A stretch of 34,093 bases of DNA from Verrucomicrobiales bacterium (GCA_031266335.1 JAISBF010000219.1:1-34093); one strand, 5' to 3'; shown: positions 18,068-27,974, counted from the first letter of the stretch. Numbers and translations: made by a program. The notes: a model not told the origin generated them from the sequence alone.

Positions 18068-18817
18068 ATGGATACCGCCTGGCAATTTTTACTGGTCATC
18101 CCCGCTTACCGCGAGACGCGGCGGCTGCCGCCGTATTTGCGGGCGCTGACGGCGGCGCTGGCGGACGCGGAGTTCACCACGGCGCTGCTGGTGGTGGACG
18201 ACGGGTCGCCGTCAGCGGAGCAGGCCGAGTTGCGCGGGTTCGCCGCGCCGCGCCGCGCGGGCAATTGTCAAATTTTGCCGCCGCTGCTGTTGCCGCGCAA
18301 CACGGGGAAGGGCGGGGCAATCCTGGCCGGCTGGCGGCACGGCGTCGCCGCGGCGCGCTGGCTGGCGTTCGTTGACGCTGACGGCGCGGTGCCGGCGGGC
18401 GAGGTGCGGCGGGTGTTCGCGCTGGCGCACCGTCAGCGGGCGGCCAACTGTTGGTTCGGCGCGCGCGACCGGACGGCGGGGCGTCATGTTCAGCGGCGCT
18501 GGCTGCGCGGGTTGCTGGGCAAAATCTTCGCGTGGCTGGCGCGAACCTGGTTGGGCGCTGAGGTTCACGACAGTCAGTGCGGTTTCAAACTGATCCCGGC
18601 GGCGTTGTTCCAAACCAACGGCGTTGCTATTCAGGAAACAGGATTTTGCTTCGACCTGGATTTGTGGCTGACGGCGCGCCGCGCGGGCGCGGTCATCGTC
18701 AGCTTGCCGGTGGATTGGCGCGACCAGCCCGGCGGACAGCTGCGGGTGTGGCGCGACGGCTGGGCGATGTTGCGGCAATTGCGGCGGCTGCGAAAACGGG
18801 TTGCCAGCGGCGGGTGA
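18068..18817 (+). CDS. Family 2 glycosyltransferase (dolichyl-phosphate glucosyltransferase-like)
   Basis: FLLVIPAYRETRRLPPYLRAL, LLVVDDGSPSAEQ, RNTGKGGAILAGWRHGVAAARWLAFVDADGAVP, DSQCGFKLIPAALF. Confidence 0.92.
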   Translation: MDTAWQFLLVIPAYRETRRLPPYLRALTAALADAEFTTALLVVDDGSPSAEQAELRGFAAPRRAGNCQILPPLLLPRNTGKGGAILAGWRHGVAAARWLAFVDADGAVPAGEVRRVFALAHRQRAANCWFGARDRTAGRHVQRRWLRGLLGKIFAWLARTWLGAEVHDSQCGFKLIPAALFQTNGVAIQETGFCFDLDLWLTARRAGAVIVSLPVDWRDQPGGQLRVWRDGWAMLRQLRRLRKRVASGG

Positions 18818-18835
18818 ACGGTGCATGATGCGCCG

Positions 18836-19657
18836 ATGTTCAAACCAATTCTACTGCTTGGCTGGCTCGCGGTGCCGGCGCTGACGGTGACCGCGCAGGA
18901 ATACAGTGTGTTCAACCCCTGTCCCGACAATACGTACACGGCGGACGGCAAATGGAAGCTGCACGACCGCGCCCGCCCGCAACCGCCGCGCGTCGCGCCG
19001 GACACGGCGCAGGAAAAGGAATTTGCCGTCGCGCCCGCTGACGCTGTAAAGCTATCCTTCGCGCACTGGAAAGACACGCGCATCTGGCACGCCGAGGGTG
19101 ACGCGATTGTCAGCCACCCGGCGCCGCGCGATTTGGAAAGCCTCGAGTCGTTCGGCTCCTGCCGCATCCACCTGGAATGGCAAGCGCCCGCCGAATCCAA
19201 CAAGACCGACCAAAACCGCGCCAACAGCGGCGTGTTTTTGATGAACACCTACGAATTGCAGATTCTCGACTCCTATGAGAACGTCACCTACGCCGACGGC
19301 ATGGCCGGCGCGCTGTACGCCGTCAAACCGCCGGACGCCAACCCGCTGCGGCCCTCCGGCGAGTGGCAGAGTTACGACATTTGGTTCCAGCGCCCCACGT
19401 TCAGCGACAAAGGCGCGATGGTCACGCCGGCCTGCGTCACCGTGTATATCAACGGCGTGCTCGTGCAGAACAACGCGCCGTTCGACGGCGTGGGAGTGTA
19501 TCAACCGCGCGCGCCGTACCGCAAACATGCCGACAAGCTGCCGCTGCGGTTGCAATACCACAACGAGATCATCAGCTTCCGCAACATCTGGGTGCAACCG
19601 CTCGCTGACGATGCGGTCGTCGCGCCGGCGGGCAAGGTCGGCCTCGTCGCGCCGTGA
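18836..19657 (+). CDS. DUF1080 (3-keto-disaccharide hydrolase-type) exported protein
   Basis: Signal peptide; CRIHLEWQAPAESNKTDQNRANSGVFLMNTYELQILDSYENVTYADGMAGALYAVKPPDANPLRPSGEWQSYDIWFQRP. Confidence 0.9.
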   Translation: MFKPILLLGWLAVPALTVTAQEYSVFNPCPDNTYTADGKWKLHDRARPQPPRVAPDTAQEKEFAVAPADAVKLSFAHWKDTRIWHAEGDAIVSHPAPRDLESLESFGSCRIHLEWQAPAESNKTDQNRANSGVFLMNTYELQILDSYENVTYADGMAGALYAVKPPDANPLRPSGEWQSYDIWFQRPTFSDKGAMVTPACVTVYINGVLVQNNAPFDGVGVYQPRAPYRKHADKLPLRLQYHNEIISFRNIWVQPLADDAVVAPAGKVGLVAP

Positions 19658-19703
19658 ACGATTTCCGCGGCGGACTGATGTGGCGAGAATAATAAAACGC
19701 GTG

Positions 19704-19997
19704 TCAGTCGGCGACTAAGGCAAATTGCCAGCGCCGGCCAACCGCGCGAGCGGCGCGTTCCATGGTTTGCAAGGTGATGGAGGTATTATTTCGGTCAAGC
19801 AACCGCTGTACCACCGCGCGACTTGTTTGCATTTTGCGCGCCAATGATGACAGGCTCAAATTTTCCTGTTGCAGCACGTCTTGCAATTCCTCCACGATGA
19901 TTCGCTTGGCGGCGGCGGCGCATACTTCTTCATAAAGACCGTCCGCTTTCAGCAAATCGTCCAGGCTCGAGCCGCGATGTTTATTGGTTGGTTTCAT
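19704..19997 (-). CDS. XRE/HigA-type antitoxin
   Basis: 97 aa; HTH QENLSLSSLARKMQTSRAVVQRLLDRNNTSITLQTMERAARAVG; overlaps the upstream toxin gene. Confidence 0.85.
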   Translation of the reverse strand: MKPTNKHRGSSLDDLLKADGLYEEVCAAAAKRIIVEELQDVLQQENLSLSSLARKMQTSRAVVQRLLDRNNTSITLQTMERAARAVGRRWQFALVAD

Positions 19998-20328
19998 AGT
20001 TTTTCTTTCTGCGTTTCGCCAAGGTCAACTCATCCAGCGGCGTTTTTTGCGTTTTCTTTTTGAACCCGTGCAGCAAAATCATTTCTCCGCCAAGTTCCGC
20101 GAACAACACTCGCGCGATAGTATTGGGCAAGGTCGCGCGCACTTCCCAAACGCCGTCGCCCAGGTATTCCACCAGCGGCTTGCGCCATTGGCGCAAGCCT
20201 TGCACCGTCTTAATATCTTCGCCGATAATGCGTCGCTCCACACGCGGCAGTTCTTTTAGCCAGTCTCGCACCGGTTCACGACCTTCGCTGTTCATATAAA
20301 AGCGGACATCACGGGGAAGTTTTCGCAC
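19981..20328 (-). CDS. HigB/RelE-like (Gp49-like family) toxin
   Basis: 115 aa; VRDWLKELPRVERRIIGEDIKTVQGLRQWRKPLVEYLGDGVWEVRATLPNTIARVLFAELGGEMILLHGFKKKTQKTP. Confidence 0.88.
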   Translation of the reverse strand: MRKLPRDVRFYMNSEGREPVRDWLKELPRVERRIIGEDIKTVQGLRQWRKPLVEYLGDGVWEVRATLPNTIARVLFAELGGEMILLHGFKKKTQKTPLDELTLAKRRKKNYETNQ

Positions 20329-20429
20329 AACGCAAGATACTATGCCTCAAAATTGATACAGGGCAAATCCAAAAAATTCTTTGTGCCTTTGTCTCCGTTG
20401 TTCCTTTGCGTTAAAATTCTAAAAAAAAT

Positions 20430-20725
20430 CGTGAAAACCCTTGCTTTAGTGTGGCGATTAAGGTAACGTCGCATTTGTTGTCGGCGTAAGCTGATGGTGA
20501 CCACTGAAAAAACATGGGTGGTTTAGCCAAAGTGAAAAACCGATAACTCGCTGAAGATGACCGAGATAGCCCATAGAATCGAAGCATCGCGCTCCAGCGC
20601 TCCAGCGCTCCAGCGCTCCAGCGCTCCAGCGGCATGAGACTTGCCCCGACTTCTTGATTTCCCAGCAGCGTCTCGCTCGCTTCATTCCCCTTACGGCACA
20701 ATCCGCCCGCCAGCGTCAGCGACGG
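20430..20725 (+). repeat. Conserved ~300-bp element with internal octamer array, copy 2
   Basis: gtgaaaacccttgctttagtgtggcgattaaggtaacgtcgcatttgttgtcggcgtaagctgatggtgacc..., nearly identical to 23310-23466. Confidence 0.95.
20591..20630. repeat. Octamer array (GCTCCAGC)5
   Basis: Five uninterrupted units read directly. Confidence 0.97.
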
Positions 20726-20818
20726 CTGGGACCAAATTTTTCAACGCAGAACCGCGAAGGATGCTCCGCGCCCTCCGCGTCTCCGCGTTGAATCAAAACA
20801 ACAAACAAGGATAAAAAT

Positions 20819-23062
20819 ATGCAACAGCTAAAATCAACGAACATGCGAATCTGGGGCAAATGGACGGCGGTCGTTTTATTGACGGCCAATCTCACGTTGG
20901 CGCAAACTTGGACCGGCAACGGCGCTGACGGTGACTGGAGTGACACGGCCAACTGGGAGGGCGGCGCGCTGCCGGTGCTGCCGGCGACGCTGACGTTCGA
21001 CGGCAACCGGCAACTGAACACTAACAATAATTGGGCCGCCAGTGCCACCGTCAGCGGCCTGACCTTCGCGGCCACGGCGGGCGACTTCACCCTCAGCGGC
21101 AACGCGCTGACGTTGGCCACCAGCGGCACCGTCGCCGTGCTGGGCGCGACCAGCCAGACCATCGGCCTCGACTTCAACCTCCTTAACTACGGCGTGGAAT
21201 TTAACGTCGCCGCCGGCGGCACCCTGACGGTGAGCGGCAATATTTCCGGCGGCAATGACAACTCGCCATATAACAATGCCCTCAACAGCCGCGCGCTGAC
21301 CGTCAGCGGCGGCGGCGACGTGTTGCTCTCCGGCAGCAACAGCTACCACGGCTCGGTCAACGTCAGCGGCGGGCGGTTGATACTCGGCGGCGATCACGTG
21401 CTCGGCGCGTTTTCCGCTAACAATCAAAACGTCGGTAATGGCTATTCGCTGGTGTTGGACTCCGGCACGGTGGAAATGAACGGTCACCACGCCATGCTGT
21501 ACGGTTACACCGGCAGCGTCGGCACGCTGATTGTCAACTCAGCCGGTGGCGACGCCGTGACGCTGACTTTTGCCGGCGGCAACTCGCTCTACGGCCTGGC
21601 TAACACCAATTTTAGCGGTAATTTGCGGCTGGTGTTCAGCGCTACTTTCCTCGGCACCAGCGTCATGTCCATTGCCAACGATTACACCGGCGGCACGGTG
21701 TTCCAGGACAACGCGGGCGCCGATGTCGCGTTGATCAGCGTCAGCGGCAGCTATGTCGCCCCCAACAACGCCCTTCGGGTGATCAATGCGCTGGCGTTGG
21801 GCAGCGGCACGGTGGAGTTCGCCGGCAACGGCTATATGGGCAGCAACAACAGCGGCGCCAGCGGCTGGGATAACTGGCTCAACGACATCAAGGTGACCGG
21901 CACTAACAACTGGCTGGCCTTTTTCAATAACACGAATTCCAAGGGCAGTTGGCATGGCGACGGCACCATCAATATTCACAACGGTTTTTCGCCGACCTTC
22001 ACCTTCAGCGGCAACCTGCACGACTTCACCGGCCGGCTTAACTTGATTTCCGCCGGCAATGACGCATTCGCGGTTGTCGGCGCGGCCGCCGGCAGCCTGG
22101 TCAACGCCAGCGTCTCCCTGGTGCTTGCCGACAACACCGGCACCAGCAACCGGTATGTCTATTTGCAGGCCACCGACGCCAATCCCACCGTGCAAATCGG
22201 CGACCTCTCCACGCTCTCCGCGCCGGGCGGCGGCGCCGAGTTGGGCGCTTACGGAGCTGCCGTGGTGCGACACACGACGGCCGGTCTCGCCACGTTCCAA
22301 GTCGGGGCGCTGGGGCTGAGCAGCACCTTCGCCGGCATTGTCAGCGACAACGGCGCCATCACCGTCGTTGACGGCACGCTGACCTTCGCCGACAGTCATG
22401 GCAACAATAAATCCGCCCTGGCCAAGGTCGGCGCCGGCACCTGGACGCTAACCAACCAAAACACCTACACCGGCACCACCACCGTCAGCGGCGGGGTGCT
22501 GTTGCTCAGCGGCACCGGCAGCATCAACGGCAGCGCCAGGGTGGCTGTCAGCGGCGGCGAACTGGCGGTCAACAGCAGCGTGGTCTTGACGCCGATGGTG
22601 TCGGTGGGCGCCGGCGGCGCGCTCACCGGCAGCGGCACGCTGGGCGGCACGGTTGAATTTGACGACGCCACGGGCACCGTCAGCGGCGGCGGCCTGGGCA
22701 CCGTGGGCACGCTGACGTTCACGGACGCCCAATATTGGGACGATTTCACTTACCTCTGGGATATCATCGGCACGGGCCAGTACGACACGCTGGACATCAC
22801 CCACACTAACGGCCTGCAATTGATCGGCGACCATTACACGCTGACGGTGAACAATCCGAACGCGGTTGCGATTGATAATTTGGTCATCATCAGTGGCGTG
22901 ATTAAGGATTTCGACGCGGACAATTGGCAACTGGGCGAAGGCTTTTCCCTGAGCTACAAGAATAATGAATTACTCCTGAGCTACGCGATCCCCGAACCCT
23001 CGACCTGGCTGCTGCTGGGCACCGGGGTTGCGTTGCTGGCCGTGCTGCGCCGTCGTCGCTGA
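20819..23062 (+). CDS. Autotransporter-associated beta-strand repeat protein with PEP-CTERM sorting signal
   Basis: 747 aa; signal peptide; ALAKVGAGTWTLTNQNTYTGTTTVSGGVLLLSGTGSIN; IPEPSTWLLLGTGVALLAVLRRRR. Confidence 0.93.
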   Translation: MQQLKSTNMRIWGKWTAVVLLTANLTLAQTWTGNGADGDWSDTANWEGGALPVLPATLTFDGNRQLNTNNNWAASATVSGLTFAATAGDFTLSGNALTLATSGTVAVLGATSQTIGLDFNLLNYGVEFNVAAGGTLTVSGNISGGNDNSPYNNALNSRALTVSGGGDVLLSGSNSYHGSVNVSGGRLILGGDHVLGAFSANNQNVGNGYSLVLDSGTVEMNGHHAMLYGYTGSVGTLIVNSAGGDAVTLTFAGGNSLYGLANTNFSGNLRLVFSATFLGTSVMSIANDYTGGTVFQDNAGADVALISVSGSYVAPNNALRVINALALGSGTVEFAGNGYMGSNNSGASGWDNWLNDIKVTGTNNWLAFFNNTNSKGSWHGDGTINIHNGFSPTFTFSGNLHDFTGRLNLISAGNDAFAVVGAAAGSLVNASVSLVLADNTGTSNRYVYLQATDANPTVQIGDLSTLSAPGGGAELGAYGAAVVRHTTAGLATFQVGALGLSSTFAGIVSDNGAITVVDGTLTFADSHGNNKSALAKVGAGTWTLTNQNTYTGTTTVSGGVLLLSGTGSINGSARVAVSGGELAVNSSVVLTPMVSVGAGGALTGSGTLGGTVEFDDATGTVSGGGLGTVGTLTFTDAQYWDDFTYLWDIIGTGQYDTLDITHTNGLQLIGDHYTLTVNNPNAVAIDNLVIISGVIKDFDADNWQLGEGFSLSYKNNELLLSYAIPEPSTWLLLGTGVALLAVLRRRR

Positions 23063-23063
23063 C

Positions 23064-23133
23064 CACTGGGAGCGCCGGCTTCCAGCCGGCAGATGGTCTC
23101 AACACAGCCGGCAAGATGCCGGCGCTCCCAGTG
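23064..23133. repeat. REP/BIME-like palindromic element
   Basis: CACTGGGAGCGCCGGC (23064-23079) and GCCGGCGCTCCCAGTG (23118-23133) are perfect 16-bp complements with internal ccagccggc/gccggcaagatgccggc. Confidence 0.85.
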
Positions 23134-23186
23134 TAGTCAGCGCTGGCAGGCACGCTCAGCAGCCAGTTCCTGCGCCGACGGCGGTA

Positions 23187-23306
23187 AAAGCACATTCAAC
23201 GCGGAGGCGCGGAGACGCGGAGAAATTTTTTACAGGGAGAACATGGAGGACATGGAGATTCTTTTTTTAACCTTCATGAACTCCATGATCTCCCTGTAAA
23301 AAATTT
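23187..23306. repeat. Intergenic inverted repeat (GGGAGAACATGGAG class)
   Basis: ttttttacagggagaacatggaggacatggag...cttcatgaactccatgatctccctgtaaaaaa. Confidence 0.85.
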
Positions 23307-23309
23307 TCA

Positions 23310-23615
23310 TGAAAACCATTGCTTTAGTGTGGCGATTAAGGTAACGTCGCATTTGTTGTCGGCGTAAGCTGACGGTGACCACCGAGAAAACATGGGTGGT
23401 TTAGCTGAGGTGAAAAACCGATAACTCGCTGAAGATGATTGACATAAGTCATAAAATTACAGCACCGCGCTCACGCGCTCACGCGCTCACGCGCTCACGC
23501 GCTCACGCGCTCACGCGCTCACGCGCTCACGCGCTCACGCCGACTTCCTGATTTCCCGGCGAAATTTCGCCCATTTCGTTCCCCTTACGGCACAGTCCGC
23601 CCGCCAGCGTCAGCG
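23310..23615 (+). repeat. Conserved ~300-bp element with internal octamer array, copy 3
   Basis: Aligns to copy 2 over its left flank and to copy 1 in reverse complement; right flank ttccccttacggcacagtccgcccgccagcgtcagcg is shared with copy 2. Confidence 0.95.
23467..23540. repeat. Octamer array (GCGCTCAC)9
   Basis: Nine uninterrupted units read directly, then gc. Confidence 0.97.
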
Positions 23616-23629
23616 GCGCGGGGCGGGGA

Positions 23630-23755
23630 TGATTTTTTACAAAGAGGACATGGAGTTATTGGAGGCAGGTTTGCTGCAATTAAAAGCCCCCTCCAATTCC
23701 TCCAGGTCCTCTTGGTAACCCCTTTGTGTTTTCTGTGCTTTTTTGTGGCAATTAA
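23630..23755. repeat. Inverted repeat, ACAAAGAG class
   Basis: ttttttacaaagaggacatggagttattggaggcagg...ccctccaattcctccaggtcctcttggtaacccctttg. Confidence 0.8.
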
Positions 23756-23782
23756 ACTGGAACTAAACTCGGAGCAAACATC

Positions 23783-26011
23783 ATGAAAACATGCAAACAA
23801 ATCGGTAAATGGCGGATAATGGGCGCGGTACTGCTGACGTCGGGCGTTGGCGCGCTGGCGCAGACTTGGACTGGCGAAGGCGCTGACGGTAACTGGAGTA
23901 CCGTGGACAACTGGGACGCCGAGCCGACGTTCCCGGCGACGCTGACCTTCGACGGTAACAAGTATTTGACCAATAATAACAACGACTGGACGGCGGGTTC
24001 CATCGTCAGCGCCCTGACCTTCGCATCGACGGCGGGCGACTTCACCCTCAGCGGCAACGGCTGGAATCTCGCGGTCGGCGGCACCATCACCAACCTGGGC
24101 GATGGCACGCGGACGATTGGCACGGATATTTATCTGACCAGCAATCAGGCGGCCTACACTAATAAGGACAATAACTACATCACCAACACCGGCAACGGTT
24201 CTTACCTGGACGTGACTTCCGGGACGCTGGTGCTCGCGGGGAACCTCAGCGGCCCGGTGGGGGCCGGCTGGGGCTTCAACGGCAACGGCCAGGGCGGCTG
24301 GGTGAAGACCGGCGCCGGCACGCTGGTGTTGTCCGGCTCGAACACGTATCAGGGCGCCAGCATCATCGACGGCGGCCTGGTCATCGTCGGCAGCACCAAC
24401 GCGTTCGGCACCGGCGCGGCCATCGCCGACGGCAACGCCTATCAGTTGATGATTACCTCCGGCACGGTGGAGTTGAACGGTTTTGACACCACGCTCAAGG
24501 GCCTCCATCAGTTCACCTCGGACATGACCGGGCTTGGTCAGGCTGGCACCGCGTTGATTACCAACAGCGCGGAGCAGACGGTTAGTCTGACCTTCGCCGA
24601 CGGCAGCAATGTGTACGGTCTGGCTAGCGTTAAACTAAGCGGTAATCTTCATCTGAATATCAATAACAAGGGCATGGGCTCCGTCAATCTCAACGCCGCC
24701 AACGACTTCACCGGCGGTGTTACCCTTGCCAGCTATGCCGCCCCCACCTACAGCCTTTATACCGACACGGGACTCTGGTTGCAAAGCGTGGTCGTCGGTC
24801 TGGGCACCGGCGCCATTGAGTTTAACAACGGCGGGTTGCAGACGAATGGTGCTACCTCAAACAACCTGTCCCAAAACGTCACCGTCAGCGGCACCAATAA
24901 AATCAAAATCCAAAACATGAACCTCACCGTCAGCGGCACATGGACGGGTGACGGGTTGATGGCGTTTACCAACGGCTACTCGCCGGTGAATGAGTTTCAG
25001 GCCGACATGACCGGCTTCACCGGCACGCTGATTTTCGGTGCGCAAGGTAGTCACACGGTCAAGCTCAGCGGCACCAACGCCGACCTTTCCAACGCCACTT
25101 TCCAAGCCGCCAACAACCGTACCAATTGGGACGGCATCACCACCGTCAGCGCCAACGCCGCGCTGGTCAAGTTTGGCGATTTGAATTCATGGTTCGGCAA
25201 CGAGACCAACGGCTCTGCTTCCGCTGCCGTGTATTCCAACCCGTCGGGAGAACAAATCGTGTTGAATACCACCCTCAGCGGCGGCGCGACCTTTGAAGTC
25301 GGGCACCTTGGCAAAAACAGCACCTTCGGCGGCACCATCGTTGACGGCAGCGGCCCGGTCGCGCTGACCAAAGTCGGCGCCGGCACGTGGACGCTGACCG
25401 GCGGCAACACCTACAGTGGCACCACCACCGTCAGCGGCGGGGTGCTGTTGCTCAGCGGCACCGGCAGCATCAACGGCAGCAGCCGCATCGCCGTCAGCGG
25501 CGGCGAACTGGCGGTCAACTCGTCCGTGGCGCTGACCCCGATGATTGATGTCAACGCGGGCGGCGCGCTCAGCGGCAGCGGCGTCATCGACAGCGTGGTT
25601 TACTTCAACGCCGCCGACGCCACGGTGACAGGCGGCGGCTTTGGCACCGTCGGTGAGTTGACCTTCAGTGGGGAGCAAGTGTGGGACAGTTTCACTTACG
25701 TGTGGGATATTCTCGATACCTTGACATACGATAAACTAAGCTTCACCGACAACATCTATGGCTTGGAACTCATGAACGGATCCTATTACACGCTGACGGT
25801 GAACAATCCGAATGCGGTCGCGGTCGATCATTTGACCATCCTCAGCGGCTTGACTAGCGGCTTCGACGCGGACAATTGGAGCATCACCAGCGGCTATGAA
25901 CTGTCCCTCAACGGCACCAACCTCGTCTTAAACACCATCCCCGAACCCTCGACCTGGCTGTTGCTGGGCACCGGCGTCGCGCTGTTGGCGTGCCTGCGCC
26001 GGCGGCGGTAA
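23783..26011 (+). CDS. Autotransporter-associated beta-strand repeat protein with PEP-CTERM sorting signal
   Basis: 742 aa; paralogue of 20819..23062 and 5419..8541; IPEPSTWLLLGTGVALLACLRRRR. Confidence 0.93.
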   Translation: MKTCKQIGKWRIMGAVLLTSGVGALAQTWTGEGADGNWSTVDNWDAEPTFPATLTFDGNKYLTNNNNDWTAGSIVSALTFASTAGDFTLSGNGWNLAVGGTITNLGDGTRTIGTDIYLTSNQAAYTNKDNNYITNTGNGSYLDVTSGTLVLAGNLSGPVGAGWGFNGNGQGGWVKTGAGTLVLSGSNTYQGASIIDGGLVIVGSTNAFGTGAAIADGNAYQLMITSGTVELNGFDTTLKGLHQFTSDMTGLGQAGTALITNSAEQTVSLTFADGSNVYGLASVKLSGNLHLNINNKGMGSVNLNAANDFTGGVTLASYAAPTYSLYTDTGLWLQSVVVGLGTGAIEFNNGGLQTNGATSNNLSQNVTVSGTNKIKIQNMNLTVSGTWTGDGLMAFTNGYSPVNEFQADMTGFTGTLIFGAQGSHTVKLSGTNADLSNATFQAANNRTNWDGITTVSANAALVKFGDLNSWFGNETNGSASAAVYSNPSGEQIVLNTTLSGGATFEVGHLGKNSTFGGTIVDGSGPVALTKVGAGTWTLTGGNTYSGTTTVSGGVLLLSGTGSINGSSRIAVSGGELAVNSSVALTPMIDVNAGGALSGSGVIDSVVYFNAADATVTGGGFGTVGELTFSGEQVWDSFTYVWDILDTLTYDKLSFTDNIYGLELMNGSYYTLTVNNPNAVAVDHLTILSGLTSGFDADNWSITSGYELSLNGTNLVLNTIPEPSTWLLLGTGVALLACLRRRR

Positions 26012-26014
26012 AAG

Positions 26015-26171
26015 AGCACATTCAACGCAGAGGCGCGGAGACGCGGAGATTTTTTTTTACAGGGAGAACATGGAGTTCATGGAGGTTTTTAAAAAATAAT
26101 CTCAATGTTCTCCATGATCTCCCTGTAAAAAATTCTTTGTTCCTTTGCTCCTTTGTCCCTTTGCGTTAATG
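26015..26171. repeat. Nested intergenic inverted repeat
   Basis: cagggagaacatggagttcatggagg...ctcaatgttctccatgatctccctg, with outer GCAGAGGCGCGGAGACGCGG and CCTTTGCTCCTTTGTCCCTTTGCG blocks. Confidence 0.85.
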
Positions 26172-26201
26172 AAGCCATTTCCCGTTTACTTGCCGGTGGC
26201 A

Positions 26202-27974
26202 TCAGCACCGCTGAAATGGCAGTAGCCGCCGCAACGCCGCGTAATAATCCGCCGACGGCACCTCCGGCGCGGTGAACTGATTGCGCGCGGTCCGCAGCAC
26301 ATTGCCAACCTGGTACGACGCACCGCACTCGTGCGCGGAGAGCAGCGTGCGTTCGAGGTTCTCGACGAAATTCGGCAGATCGTACGCCACGGGACAGCCC
26401 GGCGTGGTATGCCGCAGCATCCGCGCCCGCTCCTCGTGCTGCAGGTAGTTTGTCCCGGCCACGTCGAATGTGCGATTGATGTCGATGTACTCCGCCAGCC
26501 AAAAATGGCCCGCGCAGCCGACGTGGATGCCGTCCGGCTTATGGCGCTTCAGCTCCGTGTAGAAAAGCCGCGACAACTGCACGAAATAATTTTCTTCGCC
26601 GCGCCACGCTGGGTCGGCCGGCGGGCTTTCCGGATGCACCTTGTCCGCGAGAAAATCAGTCTTCACGCCATCGAGGTCACAGCAGCCCGGGTCGGACGAA
26701 AAAAGGAAATGGAACAACTTGCGCAGGTACTCCTGCGTCGCGGGCAGCGAGTAATCCCGCGTACGCGCGCCATGGCGGTTCAGCTTGCCGCCACCGGCCA
26801 GCTCGGTGGGGGTCACCTCCACATCCTTCCAGATCTCGGCCCAGCTCCACCACACGACGACCTTGAAACCTTGGGCATGCAGCTCATCCACCAGCCCGCG
26901 CATGTTGGGAAAACGCTCCGGATGCGGCTCATACTGCCCCGTGCCCACGGCCCATCCCGCATCAATCAGGATCGTGCGGAACGGCAGCTTCTCCCGCTGG
27001 ATCACCTTCACCGCGTCGCGCACGAATTGCTCCGTCAGAATCGTCACCGACTTCGGTGCCGCCGCATCGACGTTCGCCTGGTCCTTCAATTCCACCGGCA
27101 CCACCGTGCGGCTCAGGTAAACCTGGTCGATCCACGTGCAGTAAACCGGCTCGCGCCACCACGCCTCGCGCGCCTTGTGCGTGGGATTCTGAATCTGCCC
27201 GCCCTCGATCAGCATGCGCGCGAAGACGTCGAGCATCCTTTCGACCGTCGTGTCATGACGGCTGAAGAAGCGGAAGCGCGGCGACACAAACTCCTCGCCC
27301 GCCGCCAGCGGCTGCCCGTGCGGCTGGTCGCCGTAGTCGAGGTGCCACCGCTGCACTTTCTTCTCGGCGACCTCGAGGTACATGCCGTAAGCCCGCGGCA
27401 GCTCAAATGCCGTCAGGCAAAAGAGAAACCGGATCTTGCGAAACAGCAGCAGCGTCGGGTGCGGCGCGAACTGCCAGTCGGTCGAATACGTGTCGGTCTT
27501 GAAGCCCGGCCCCGATTCCGCCAGCAATTCCGGCCACGTCGCCGGCGTGTGATGGCGGTTGCGGTAATTGATCACGTCATAACAATCCAGCGCCGTCCCG
27601 CGCGGGAAAAACTCGATCGCGTTGAGTTGTGTCGCCGCGCGGGTGCGGAAGCGGCACGAGAACTCGAAAGCGTCCTCGCCGGGCCGCGCCTCGATTAACA
27701 CCGAAAAAGATTCGAGTCCCGCGCGCTGAAAGTGGAGTTCGAGCCGCTCCGGCCCGGCTTGTGCCGCGCGCGTGAAACAAAGCTCGCCCCGCGCGCCGTC
27801 AAGCTCCGGAGCGAACAGTCCGGGCGCAGGGGTTTGGATGACACGCTGCCCGGTCTGATTGTCGATCAGCGCGAGGACCCCGTCGGGGCTGGTTTGCAGT
27901 GTTAGGGATGGAGTGTGGAGAGCGCAGGCCGATAAGGTATTCATGGATGCGGTCGGCAACTTAAGCTGACTCAT
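26202..27974 (-). CDS. Alpha-galactosidase / GH36-like glycoside hydrolase
   Basis: FRTILIDAGWAVGTGQYEPHPERFPNMRGLVDELHAQGFKVVVWWSWAEIWKD, CCDLDGVKTDFLADKV, GIHVGCAGHFWLAEYIDINRTFD. Start moved to the ATG at 27974. Confidence 0.82.
   Translation of the reverse strand: MSQLKLPTASMNTLSACALHTPSLTLQTSPDGVLALIDNQTGQRVIQTPAPGLFAPELDGARGELCFTRAAQAGPERLELHFQRAGLESFSVLIEARPGEDAFEFSCRFRTRAATQLNAIEFFPRGTALDCYDVINYRNRHHTPATWPELLAESGPGFKTDTYSTDWQFAPHPTLLLFRKIRFLFCLTAFELPRAYGMYLEVAEKKVQRWHLDYGDQPHGQPLAAGEEFVSPRFRFFSRHDTTVERMLDVFARMLIEGGQIQNPTHKAREAWWREPVYCTWIDQVYLSRTVVPVELKDQANVDAAAPKSVTILTEQFVRDAVKVIQREKLPFRTILIDAGWAVGTGQYEPHPERFPNMRGLVDELHAQGFKVVVWWSWAEIWKDVEVTPTELAGGGKLNRHGARTRDYSLPATQEYLRKLFHFLFSSDPGCCDLDGVKTDFLADKVHPESPPADPAWRGEENYFVQLSRLFYTELKRHKPDGIHVGCAGHFWLAEYIDINRTFDVAGTNYLQHEERARMLRHTTPGCPVAYDLPNFVENLERTLLSAHECGASYQVGNVLRTARNQFTAPEVPSADYYAALRRLLPFQRC

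Noticed and set aside
26331-27698. 455-aa plus-strand ORF
   Set aside because: Antisense to the recognised GH36-like gene; Arg/His-rich composition typical of a shadow ORF.
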